The position numbers and the translations under genes are program-made. Positions 12,963-19,580 of a stretch of DNA of 19,944 nucleotides are shown here, one piece after another; the first letter of the stretch is position 1; the number at the start of each line of letters is the position of its first letter. The notes beneath the pieces are model-generated. The model did no database searches and was not told the origin of the DNA. It worked only from the letters and a program-made list of their open reading frames with translations. This DNA comes from JAHEDH01 sp965364515. GTDB lineage: Bacteria > Actinomycetota > Acidimicrobiia > Spongiisociales > ZC4RG35. Location of the stretch: positions 1 through 19,944 of the forward strand of contig CBDTXZ010000042.1 in NCBI GenBank assembly GCA_965364515.1. The letters are read 5' to 3'.

Positions 12963-13508
12963 ATGGTTACTCCAAACTTCACGGTTCCTGGAATGAATGA
13001 GAGCACAGCGGCGGACGTGATCGACACACTCGATCACCGCATGACCGCACTGTTGGACCTCTCTCTCACGCTCAAGCACATCCATTGGAATGTCGTCGGC
13101 CCCAATTTCATCTCGGTGCACGAGATGCTGGACCCTCAGGTCGACGCCGTTCGCGGAATGGTCGACGACATCGCAGAACGCATCGCCACGCTCGGCGGAG
13201 TGCCAATCGGTACCCCCGGAGCGATCGTCGAGCGTCGCGAGTGGGACGACTACGACCTCGGGAAGGCGACTGCCATCCAGCATCTGGCTGCGCTCGACAT
13301 GGTGTACAACGGGCTGAACGAGGACCATCGCACCGCCATCGCCAATCTCGGCGAGTTCGATCCGGTTTCCGAGGACCTACTCGTCACCCAGCTCGGGCAA
13401 CTGGAACTGTTCCAGTGGTTCGTGAGGGCCCATCTGGAGTCGGCTGCCGGTGTCCTGCCGACCGCCGGGATCGAGAGCGAACAGCGAGCGGCCGCAGTCG
13501 TCGGCTGA
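12963..13508 (+). CDS. dps: Dps-family DNA-protecting ferritin-like protein
   Basis: 181 aa. It forms a 12-subunit shell that oxidises Fe(II) with peroxide, stores iron and can bind DNA under stress. The inter-subunit ferroxidase residues are all present with family spacing: H41 (KHIHWNVVGPNF), H53, D68 and E72 (MVDDIAERIATLGG). A short flexible N tail and an extended C tail (ESEQRAAAVVG) are visible, without a Lys-rich DNA-binding tail. AGGAGA (12949-12954) lies 8 nt before the ATG. A strong SigF-type promoter drives it, matching known control of Dps by general stress sigma factors. It is probably terminated by the hairpin at 13532-13557. Confidence 0.94.
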   Translation: MVTPNFTVPGMNESTAADVIDTLDHRMTALLDLSLTLKHIHWNVVGPNFISVHEMLDPQVDAVRGMVDDIAERIATLGGVPIGTPGAIVERREWDDYDLGKATAIQHLAALDMVYNGLNEDHRTAIANLGEFDPVSEDLLVTQLGQLELFQWFVRAHLESAAGVLPTAGIESEQRAAAVVG

Positions 13509-13531
13509 TCCCCCGAACCGATCATCGATTT

Positions 13532-13557
13532 CAGGTCACGCGTCGCCGCGTGGCCTG
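13532..13557. terminator. Hairpin between convergent dps and hydrolase genes
   Basis: CAGGTCACGCG and CGCGTGGCCTG form an 11-bp stem (one G-T wobble) around a TCGC loop. It lies 23 nt after the dps stop and 8 nt before the stop of the convergent hydrolase. There is no U-tract, but the placement suits a bidirectional terminator. Confidence 0.55.
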
Positions 13558-13564
13558 AGTCGCG

Positions 13565-14338
13565 TCAGGACCCGAAGTCTCCGGCCCCGGTCATGTCGAA
13601 CCAGTCGGCAACGAAGGTCGCAGCCCGCTTGGCGTGTTTCGGGTCGGTCACCAGGTGGTCTGCTCCGACGAGGGGGTAGAAGGATTTCGGCTGCCGTGCA
13701 GCAGCGAACAACGCCTCGCCCTCTCGGATCGGCACCGTACGGTCGTCCGGTGAGTGAATGATCGCCAGCGGGAGCCCCAGTCCGGTGATCGCAGCTCCGT
13801 GCTCGTATGCGGTCAGGTCGTCGAGGAACTCCTTCGAGATCGAGAATCGGCGGCCCGCCAGTTCGACTTCGAGGAATCCTTCGAGCTGAATCGCCTCGAC
13901 GTCGTCGACGGCGATGTGATTGAGTACGTGGTCGGCCGTGCTCGGGGCGCCCAGCAGGGCGACGCTCTTCACCGTCCGGATCCTCCCGGCGGCGATGAGC
14001 GATGCCGCTCCGCCCAGCGAATGCCCGAAGAGCCCGGTCGGACCGAGGCCGGCATCGAGCATCCACTGAGCCGCGCGCACGAGATCGCCCACATTCGAGA
14101 CGAACGTCGAGTCGGCGAAGTCTCCACCGGATCGTCCCAGCCCGGTGAAGTCGAATCGGAGTACGTGGTACCCCCGCTCGACGAGATGTCTGGCGATGCG
14201 CACGTTGACGGCCAGATCCGACGAGCACGTGAAACAGTGAGCCATGAGGATCCCGCCTCGCGCATCCTCGGCACTGTGGAGGGTTCCGGACAGTTCGTCG
14301 GACAGATGGCCTTCGAAACGGACTCGTCTCGACGTCAT
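13565..14338 (-). CDS. Alpha/beta hydrolase, related to the hydrolase half of hydrolase-OsmC fusions
   Basis: 257 aa. The hydrolase fold is complete: GILMAHCFTCSSDLAVNVR, then VLRFDFTGLGRSGGDF, the nucleophile elbow G-H-S107-L-G-G, the acid in IHSPDDRTVPI and the His in VGADHLV. The HCFTCS and DFTGLGxSxGDF blocks match the N-terminal half of bifunctional alpha/beta hydrolase-OsmC proteins. No OsmC half follows here, since the gene ends at WFDMTGAGDFGS. The ATG at 14338 overlaps the upstream enoyl-CoA hydratase family stop (ATGA), and an upstream ATG at 14425 would intrude into that gene. The substrate is unknown, with an ester or thioester likely. Confidence 0.88.
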   Translation of the reverse strand: MTSRRVRFEGHLSDELSGTLHSAEDARGGILMAHCFTCSSDLAVNVRIARHLVERGYHVLRFDFTGLGRSGGDFADSTFVSNVGDLVRAAQWMLDAGLGPTGLFGHSLGGAASLIAAGRIRTVKSVALLGAPSTADHVLNHIAVDDVEAIQLEGFLEVELAGRRFSISKEFLDDLTAYEHGAAITGLGLPLAIIHSPDDRTVPIREGEALFAAARQPKSFYPLVGADHLVTDPKHAKRAATFVADWFDMTGAGDFGS

Positions 14339-15144
14339 GTACCGGTGAACTTGGGCGGGCGCTTCTCCATGAAAGCCATCATCGCTTCGTTCAGGTCGTT
14401 GCTCATGAGGAACGACGAATTCCACAACGCCATGTGGTCGAGCGCCGCCTCGATCGACATGTCGGCCTCGGCAGCCAACACACGTTTCGCTCCTTGGACG
14501 ACGAGCGGAGAGTTGGCGGCGATCTCCTCCGCAAGTTCCTGGGCTGCGGCGAAGACCGCGTCTGCATCCTCATGGGCTCGATTGACGAGGCCGATCCGAG
14601 TGGCCTCGGCTGCGCCGATGTCGCGTCCGGTGAACACCAGTTCGGCGACGTGGCCGGGAGCGATGACCTTGGGCAGTCGCTGCATCGTTCCGACGTCCGC
14701 CACGAGGCCCATCTTCGTCTCGCGTACAGAGAACGTGGCGTCGGCCGAGGCGATCCGGATGTCGCAGGCGGTGATCAGGTCGATCCCGGCACCGAGGCAG
14801 TATCCGTGCACGGCGGCGATGGTCGGCTTGGGGGAGTCGGCGAACGCCGACATCGTCTGTTGCAGTCGCTTGATCTCGCGATACTGATTCGCCCGCTTCT
14901 CGGCGTCGGATCGTCCGTCGACCTGGAAGGAACCGAGCATCGTCAGGTCGATCCCGACCGTGAACGCGGTGCCGCGACCGGCGACGACGATCACCCGCAC
15001 CGACTCATCGGCGTCGAGTTCTTCGATCGCGGCGGGGATGTCCGCCCACATGTCTTCGGACAGGGCGTTCAGCTTGTCCGGTCGGTTCAGCCACAGCCAA
15101 CCGACCCCGTCTTTCGCATCGATCTCAACGTGGTCGTATCCCAT
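14335..15144 (-). CDS. Enoyl-CoA hydratase/isomerase family, dienoyl-CoA isomerase-like
   Basis: 269 aa crotonase-fold protein. The oxyanion-hole blocks GRGTAFTVGIDL and HGYCLGAGIDLITACDIR are present. Three acidic residues occur with the spacing of mammalian ECH1 (Asp176, Glu196, Asp204): D122 in GAGIDL, E142 in VRETKMGL and D150 in VADVGTMQRLPK. That triad defines delta(3,5)-delta(2,4)-dienoyl-CoA isomerases, which move double bonds during breakdown of odd-position unsaturated fatty acids. I therefore prefer that activity over simple hydration, though the family is often annotated only as enoyl-CoA hydratase. A TAGGCT box ends 6 nt before the ATG, and no ribosome binding site is seen. The downstream hydrolase is coupled by ATGA overlap. 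Confidence 0.9.
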   Translation of the reverse strand: MGYDHVEIDAKDGVGWLWLNRPDKLNALSEDMWADIPAAIEELDADESVRVIVVAGRGTAFTVGIDLTMLGSFQVDGRSDAEKRANQYREIKRLQQTMSAFADSPKPTIAAVHGYCLGAGIDLITACDIRIASADATFSVRETKMGLVADVGTMQRLPKVIAPGHVAELVFTGRDIGAAEATRIGLVNRAHEDADAVFAAAQELAEEIAANSPLVVQGAKRVLAAEADMSIEAALDHMALWNSSFLMSNDLNEAMMAFMEKRPPKFTGT

Positions 15145-15150
15145 GGGCCA

Positions 15151-15156
15151 AGCCTA
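15151..15156 (-). promoter_or_regulatory. Candidate -10 box (TAGGCT) for a leaderless dienoyl-CoA isomerase mRNA
   Basis: On the minus strand TAGGCT ends 6 nt before the ATG at 15144, and no Shine-Dalgarno is present. No strong -35 box is visible. Confidence 0.3.
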
Positions 15157-15253
15157 CGACGGGCGGTCACATCCCGTTCACACCCTCGCTGTGCGCCGTT
15201 GGGTTCGGGGGGATATGCTCGGCTCTGGAGACATCGAGAGTGGGAGGAACTCC

Positions 15254-17569
15254 ATGAAACCTGTCAGACGTGTCGTGCTGTTGGCGATCGCCATGGTCAT
15301 GACACTCGTGCCGGCTACCCCCGGCGGTGCGGATTCGCAGATCTTCATCAGCGAGCTGCACTACGACAACGGCGGCACTGATGTCGGTGAGGCGATTGAA
15401 GTGACCGCGCCCGCCGGGATGGACATGACCGGATGGTCGATGGTCCTGTACAACGGAAGCTCGAGCGTTCGAGTGCCGTACAACACGAGGACGCTCACCG
15501 GAGTCGTTCCAGCCGCTGGTGCGTTCACTCTCAATTACCCGACCAATGGTATTCAGAATGGCGCACCCGATGGCTTGGCTCTTGTCGATCCCAGTGACAA
15601 CGTCGTGGAGTTCCTCAGCTACGAGGGATCTTTCACCGCAGCAAGCGGACCTGCCGAGGGGATGACGTCGACCGACATCGGCGTGTCCGAATCGTCCTCG
15701 ACCGACGTCGGCGAATCTCTGCAGAAGGTCGGCGAGAAGTGGGTCGGCCCACAGGAGTCGAACTTCGCGCCGGAGCTGGAGATTCCTCTACCGCAGTGCG
15801 ACGCCGCCGTGCTGACGCCGATATCGGCGGTCCAGGGGGCCGGCTCCTCGTCGCCGATCAGGGACGACGTCGTCACGGTCGAAGCCGCGGTCACAGCGAT
15901 CTACCCGGAACTCGGCGCGATCGCAGTTCAAGAGGAAGCGGCGGACGTCGACTCGGATCCGAACACTTCGGAGGGCGTGTGGGTCTTCACCGGGTTCGGT
16001 TTCGATTTCGGTTCTCTCGAACGGTTTGACATCGTTCAAGTCACCGGTGAAGTCGAAGAGCGTTTCGGTAACACCCAGCTCGGAGATACCACTGTCGCGG
16101 TCTGCGACGCCGATCCCGTGGTGATCGGTTCAACACCGCTCACGCTGCCGGCAGACTTCGATACGCGCGAGGCAGTGGAGGGGATGCTGGTCGGGACCAC
16201 CCAGGATCTCACCGTGACGAGCCTCTTCACGGCCTACCGCTTCGGAGAGCTCGGTGTCTCATCTTCTGGCGTACTCCAGCAACCGACTGAGATCTACGAG
16301 CCCGGCACACCCGCGTCGTTCGCTCTCGAGGAGCAGAACGCCGACGACCTCCTTTTCATCGACGATCGCGGCGAGTTCGGCAACGACAACGACCCCTGGT
16401 TCGGGGCCGCAGACCAACGAGCGGGCGACATTGTCGCTGCCGGCGTCGAAGGCGTGCTCTACTACTCCTTTGGTGACCACCTTCTGGAACCCGTCGGGGC
16501 CTTCCCCGAGGTGCTGGATGGCGATGTGGTCTTCGATGACCGCGAGCCTGCACCGTCTCTCGAGGGTGGCAACGACATCGGTGCCTTCAACGTGTTGAAC
16601 TACTTCAATACGTTCGGCGACTCCGATGTATTGCGTGGAGCTCGGAGCCAGGCGGAGTTCGACACCCAGTCGGCCAAGATCGTCGAAGCGATCCTCAGCC
16701 TGGACGCTTCGATCCTCGGCTTGATCGAGCTGGAGAACGACTACGAGGACTCGTTCGACACCGATCCGGCAACAGTGCCATCGATCGAGACGCTGGTCGG
16801 TCAACTGAACGCTGCTGCGGGCTCCGACGTCTACGACTGGGTTCGGGTCCCCGAGGGCCTGCTCACGACCGAAGGTCTTGGCGGTGGCGGATTGGGGCCG
16901 GATGCGATCGCCAATGGCATCATCTACCAGCCTGCCAAGGTGACCATGGTTGGTGAGGCAGTGACGTTCGACATCGACGCGCTACTTGGTGGCGACGACC
17001 CGGACAACAACCGGTGGCCGCTGGCTGCGAGCTTCGACATCGACGGTCAGGTCGTGACCGTGGTGGTCAACCACTTCAAGTCGAAGGGATCGACCTGCGA
17101 CGACACGATCGTTCCGACCGGGTTTGGTGACGGGCAAGACGATCCCCAGACGGGCAGCTGTGATCTGGTGCGTGAGTACGCGGCCGAGCGGCTCATCGAG
17201 TGGGTCGAGACAAAGCCAACGGGAGTGAACTCGCCTGAAACGTTCGTGGTTGGCGACTTGAACTCGTATGCGGCAGAGGATCCGATCCGGATCTTCGAAG
17301 ACGCCGGGTACGAGAACACGGTCAAGAGCTACGACGACGGCGCGTTCACATACAAGTTCGACGGCCGCTACGGCAGCCTCGACTACATCCTCGCGTCGCC
17401 GTCGGCGAAACGTCTCGTGGACGATGCCGAGGTGTGGCAGCTGAACTCAGCCGAGCCGTATGGGTATCTGTACTTCAACGAGTACATCGATCTGACTGCG
17501 TACGCGTCGAGCGATCACGACGCACTCGTGACGGCCATCTCGAAGCCTGGCAAGGGGCCAAAGAAGTAG
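15254..17569 (+). CDS. Secreted ExeM/NucH-type extracellular endonuclease with lamin-tail domain
   Basis: 771 aa. The N terminus is a Sec signal (MKPVRRVVLLAIAMVMTL, cleavage near ATPGGADS). Residues of about 28-150 form a lamin-tail (LTD) domain starting at QIFISELHYDNGGTD. A middle OB-like region (about 180-300, VVTVEAAVTAIYPELGAIAVQEE) precedes the endonuclease/exonuclease/phosphatase domain from about residue 450. That domain has FNVLNYFNT, the metal-binding E492 (LGLIELEND), VNHFKSKGS, G-D668-L-N670, LDYILASPS and S-S-D-H755 with the catalytic His. This is the complete ExeM/NucH arrangement, so it should degrade extracellular DNA for nutrients or biofilm turnover. GGGAGGAA lies 4 nt before the ATG, with a TATGCT -10-like box at 15214. 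It ends with TAG. Confidence 0.92.
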   Translation: MKPVRRVVLLAIAMVMTLVPATPGGADSQIFISELHYDNGGTDVGEAIEVTAPAGMDMTGWSMVLYNGSSSVRVPYNTRTLTGVVPAAGAFTLNYPTNGIQNGAPDGLALVDPSDNVVEFLSYEGSFTAASGPAEGMTSTDIGVSESSSTDVGESLQKVGEKWVGPQESNFAPELEIPLPQCDAAVLTPISAVQGAGSSSPIRDDVVTVEAAVTAIYPELGAIAVQEEAADVDSDPNTSEGVWVFTGFGFDFGSLERFDIVQVTGEVEERFGNTQLGDTTVAVCDADPVVIGSTPLTLPADFDTREAVEGMLVGTTQDLTVTSLFTAYRFGELGVSSSGVLQQPTEIYEPGTPASFALEEQNADDLLFIDDRGEFGNDNDPWFGAADQRAGDIVAAGVEGVLYYSFGDHLLEPVGAFPEVLDGDVVFDDREPAPSLEGGNDIGAFNVLNYFNTFGDSDVLRGARSQAEFDTQSAKIVEAILSLDASILGLIELENDYEDSFDTDPATVPSIETLVGQLNAAAGSDVYDWVRVPEGLLTTEGLGGGGLGPDAIANGIIYQPAKVTMVGEAVTFDIDALLGGDDPDNNRWPLAASFDIDGQVVTVVVNHFKSKGSTCDDTIVPTGFGDGQDDPQTGSCDLVREYAAERLIEWVETKPTGVNSPETFVVGDLNSYAAEDPIRIFEDAGYENTVKSYDDGAFTYKFDGRYGSLDYILASPSAKRLVDDAEVWQLNSAEPYGYLYFNEYIDLTAYASSDHDALVTAISKPGKGPKK

Positions 17570-17588
17570 AACGGACAGTCGAGTGATG

Positions 17589-17615
17589 CGCCGGGCGCCC
17601 GTCGGGCGCCCGGCG
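17589..17615 (+). terminator. Strong hairpin after the nuclease gene
   Basis: A perfect 12-bp G/C stem, CGCCGGGCGCCC paired with GGGCGCCCGGCG around a GTC loop, lies 19 nt after the stop and is followed by TTCATT. The position between convergent genes supports termination of the nuclease mRNA. The T-tract is weak. Confidence 0.75.
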
Positions 17616-17752
17616 TTCATTGGTGTCGTGCGCCTGCGGGCATCATGAGGACTGCTCCGAGCGGCTGGTAGGGCGACACGGCTGGAGAGACCCTTGGATG
17701 GAGGCGGTTCGCGTCGGTGCGTCACGGTGATCGAGAACGTATAGACCGGTAT
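17616..17752. other. Intergenic spacer between convergent genes, no feature seen
   Basis: These bases separate the nuclease terminator from the end of the peptidase-like gene. Overlapping reading frames here are short and lack family features. I see no RNA gene or repeat. Confidence 0.6.
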
Positions 17753-18448
17753 TCACGGGAAGAAGGTCGCCTCACCGGAGCGCAGTCGCAGTTTGCTCCG
17801 GTCCAACAGCACGACCGCCTGTCGGCCCGACACCGTCCATGCTTCACCGGGGCGTCCGACGAGGGCGGTGTCCTCCTCGATGCCGATGATCTCGGCACCC
17901 GGTGGAGTGGAGTGTCGGATCACCCGTCCGAAGATCGGCATGAGGAAGCGTGCCCTGTCGTAGTGGGGAATGACGGCCAGGTTGGATACCACGCCGAGCC
18001 CAGCCTCGGTCCTGCCGCCCACCTGATTGGGGGCGACGGTGGTGAGCGCGGCTGCACCGGCCGAGCAACCCGCAAGTGAGGCGCCAGAGTGCCAGGCGGC
18101 GCCGATCGCCTCCCAGACCGCACTGTCCCGCAGTGTCTTGGCGCAATACGCCGGGTTCCCTCCCGACAGGTAGACGAGTGCGGTGTCGGCGTCGATCTCC
18201 GCGGCCAGTCCCGGGTCGTCGGCCGATTGGTCATCGATCACCGGCAAGCTGATCACGTCGCGCCCGAGTACCGCGTAGTGGGATGCCGCCATCCGCGACC
18301 AGCGGGCGATGCTGTCAGGGCTCTCGAGACCTGCCGCCGTCGGCAGGTGCACCACGCGACCGGGCCGGTCGGAGAGCAGGGCCCGGTCCGTTTCCATCAT
18401 GCCGGGGAGGAACTCTCCGCTCCCGACCAGTGCGATCAATCCAGGCAT
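17753..18448 (-). CDS. Peptidase S51 / cyanophycinase-like protein (class I glutamine-amidotransferase fold)
   Basis: 231 aa. The fold opens with LIALVGSGEFLPGM, a characteristic S51 start, followed by GRVVHLPTAAGLES. The nucleophile elbow is A-G-C-S129-A-G-A-A, giving the Ser of a Ser-His-Glu type triad, with YLSGGNPAYCAKTL before it. A His that could complete the site is in VIPHYDRARF, and an acidic stretch GIEEDTALV follows, as in cyanophycinases and peptidase E. Such enzymes cleave Asp-dipeptides or cyanophycin, but several actinobacterial members have unknown substrates, and no cyanophycin synthetase is in the window. It stands alone on the minus strand, convergent with the nuclease gene. 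Confidence 0.88.
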   Translation of the reverse strand: MPGLIALVGSGEFLPGMMETDRALLSDRPGRVVHLPTAAGLESPDSIARWSRMAASHYAVLGRDVISLPVIDDQSADDPGLAAEIDADTALVYLSGGNPAYCAKTLRDSAVWEAIGAAWHSGASLAGCSAGAAALTTVAPNQVGGRTEAGLGVVSNLAVIPHYDRARFLMPIFGRVIRHSTPPGAEIIGIEEDTALVGRPGEAWTVSGRQAVVLLDRSKLRLRSGEATFFP

Positions 18449-18607
18449 GAGCTGCAGCTAACCACGGCGAAGAGGTAACCGGGCCGGCAGGAGAGGTCGT
18501 TGGGTCAAATGCGTGTCGAATCAAACATTGGTCGGCTCTGTTCGCGCCGGTGGGGTGCGTCGACGGGCTCCGATGGAATGCGCCGCGGGCGCAGCAAGCG
18601 GCGCGCC

Positions 18608-19216
18608 CTACCCGTGGAGCGGCCCATCGGAGTTGGACCGACGGACCGCGAGGTAGGCCTCTCCTCGTGGAGAGAGGCGATATCCGACCCGGAAGCTGAG
18701 CGTCAAGCCGAGGTTCTTCAGCTTCCGGACGTCGAGCTTGAACGGCCCTGTCTCTCGTCCCACCATCTCTGCGAGGTCGGGCGCCCGGCGCTCGGGATGC
18801 GTCTCGATGAGCTCGAGCGTTTCGAGCGTCCACGCTCCATGGGAGCTGGCTCTGTCGAGCCGTTCGAGTCGGCGGTCGATCTCGGCGATGTCGGCTTCGG
18901 TGAGGTCGGAGTCGTTGGCCAGTTCGCTCCGGGGATCGGGTTCGTCGAGATGGCGGATCTTGATCCGGTAGATGGGGTCGTCCGGTGTATTACCGAACTC
19001 GGAGATCACCGCCTCGACGCTCTCGTAGCCTGCGCTCCTCGCATCCTCCGAAGAGATCTCGGCTGCATCGATCACCTGCACATCGGAGACTTCGAGCCTC
19101 CCTGCCCCAGTCCGGTAGACCCTGCCCGCAATCACCTGTGGTCGTTTCCATCGTCGGAAGACGAGAGTGATCTCGCCTGACTGGATGGGCTCCCAGAAGC
19201 GCTTTTGAATCAGCAT
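18608..19216 (-). CDS. ASCH-domain protein with C-terminal winged-helix-like domain
   Basis: 202 aa. The N-terminal part (1 to about 95, LIQKRFWEPIQSGEITLVFR then AGRVYRTGAGRLEVSDVQV) has the pattern of an ASCH domain, a PUA-related beta-barrel thought to bind RNA or modified nucleotides. A charged helical linker (LTEADIAEIDRRLERLDRAS) joins it to a second domain (about 125-195): GAWTLETLELIETHPERRA, DLAEMVGRETGPFKLDVRKL, then GYRLSPRGEAYL. This reads like a winged helix with a closing hairpin. The two together suggest a nucleic-acid-binding regulator or RNA-related protein. The ATG at 19216 has no ribosome binding site, but a CACAAT box ends 6 nt before it, as in the other leaderless-looking genes. 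Function is unknown. Confidence 0.8.
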   Translation of the reverse strand: MLIQKRFWEPIQSGEITLVFRRWKRPQVIAGRVYRTGAGRLEVSDVQVIDAAEISSEDARSAGYESVEAVISEFGNTPDDPIYRIKIRHLDEPDPRSELANDSDLTEADIAEIDRRLERLDRASSHGAWTLETLELIETHPERRAPDLAEMVGRETGPFKLDVRKLKNLGLTLSFRVGYRLSPRGEAYLAVRRSNSDGPLHG

Positions 19217-19222
19217 TTGCCC

Positions 19223-19228
19223 ATTGTG
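19223..19228 (-). promoter_or_regulatory. Candidate -10 box (CACAAT) before the ASCH gene
   Basis: CACAAT on the minus strand ends 6 nt before the ATG at 19216, suggesting a leaderless mRNA. The match to the -10 consensus is moderate and there is no clear -35. Confidence 0.25.
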
Positions 19229-19232
19229 GTTC

Positions 19233-19264
19233 TGAGGGCCGGCCCAACGCCGGGCCGGCCCTCA
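19233..19264. repeat. Perfect 13-bp inverted repeat (hairpin) upstream of the ASCH gene
   Basis: TGAGGGCCGGCCC (19233-19245) and GGGCCGGCCCTCA (19252-19264) flank a 6-nt loop. It lies at the 5' side of the ASCH gene, not after a recognised gene, and has no T-tract on either strand. It could be an operator, a terminator of an unseen transcript, or a protein-binding palindrome. The rest of the 19265-19480 stretch shows nothing I can support. Confidence 0.6.
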
Positions 19265-19480
19265 CTTCCCACTCCGCAGCACCTTGCTCTGTGGTGCGCC
19301 ATGAACGGCGCCCAAGCGTCTCGCCCGTGGTGCTGCCCTGTGTCTCCGACCATACCGAAGTTTTCGTCGGCGTGAGCGGGCTGCGACCAAACGAGCCCGC
19401 CAGAGCCATGACCGAGGCGTCCATGAGCCGGGCGAGTCTGATTTCCCCGCGTAGCGGAGACCGTCGACGTGGTCGGCCGA

Positions 19481-19486
19481 TAGCCT
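19481..19486 (+). promoter_or_regulatory. Candidate -10 box (TAGCCT) for the FAD-oxidoreductase operon
   Basis: TAGCCT ends 7 nt before the ATG of a 28-codon ORF at 19494, repeating the leaderless spacing seen elsewhere in the window. No strong -35 was found. Confidence 0.3.
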
Positions 19487-19493
19487 CCCTCTC

Positions 19494-19580
19494 ATGGGCA
19501 GTGACAGATCGATGCAGGGATTCGAAGCCATGTTGTTCGGCGCAATCCGTGACATTTTCGCCGCTGAAGTGTCACCGTGA
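19494..19580 (+). CDS. Possible 28-aa ORF overlapping the FAD oxidoreductase start
   Basis: ATG 19494 to TGA 19578-19580, and the stop overlaps the next gene's GTG start as GTGA. The peptide is MGSDRSMQGFEAMLFGAIRD followed by IFAAEVSP, with a short amphipathic-looking middle. It matches no family I know. The 4-nt overlap and the -10-like box 7 nt upstream make it a plausible translated leader that couples initiation of the oxidoreductase. Chance is also possible at this length. Confidence 0.35.
   Translation: MGSDRSMQGFEAMLFGAIRDIFAAEVSP

Noticed and set aside
14434..15253. Plus-strand frames covering the enoyl-CoA hydratase region and extending the nuclease N terminus
   Set aside because: Antisense to the crotonase-fold gene. 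The nuclease start is set by GGGAGGAA and a signal peptide at 15254.
18580..18607. GC-rich short palindromes after the ASCH gene as a terminator
   Set aside because: Stems are only 5 bp with no T-tract. Too weak to call.
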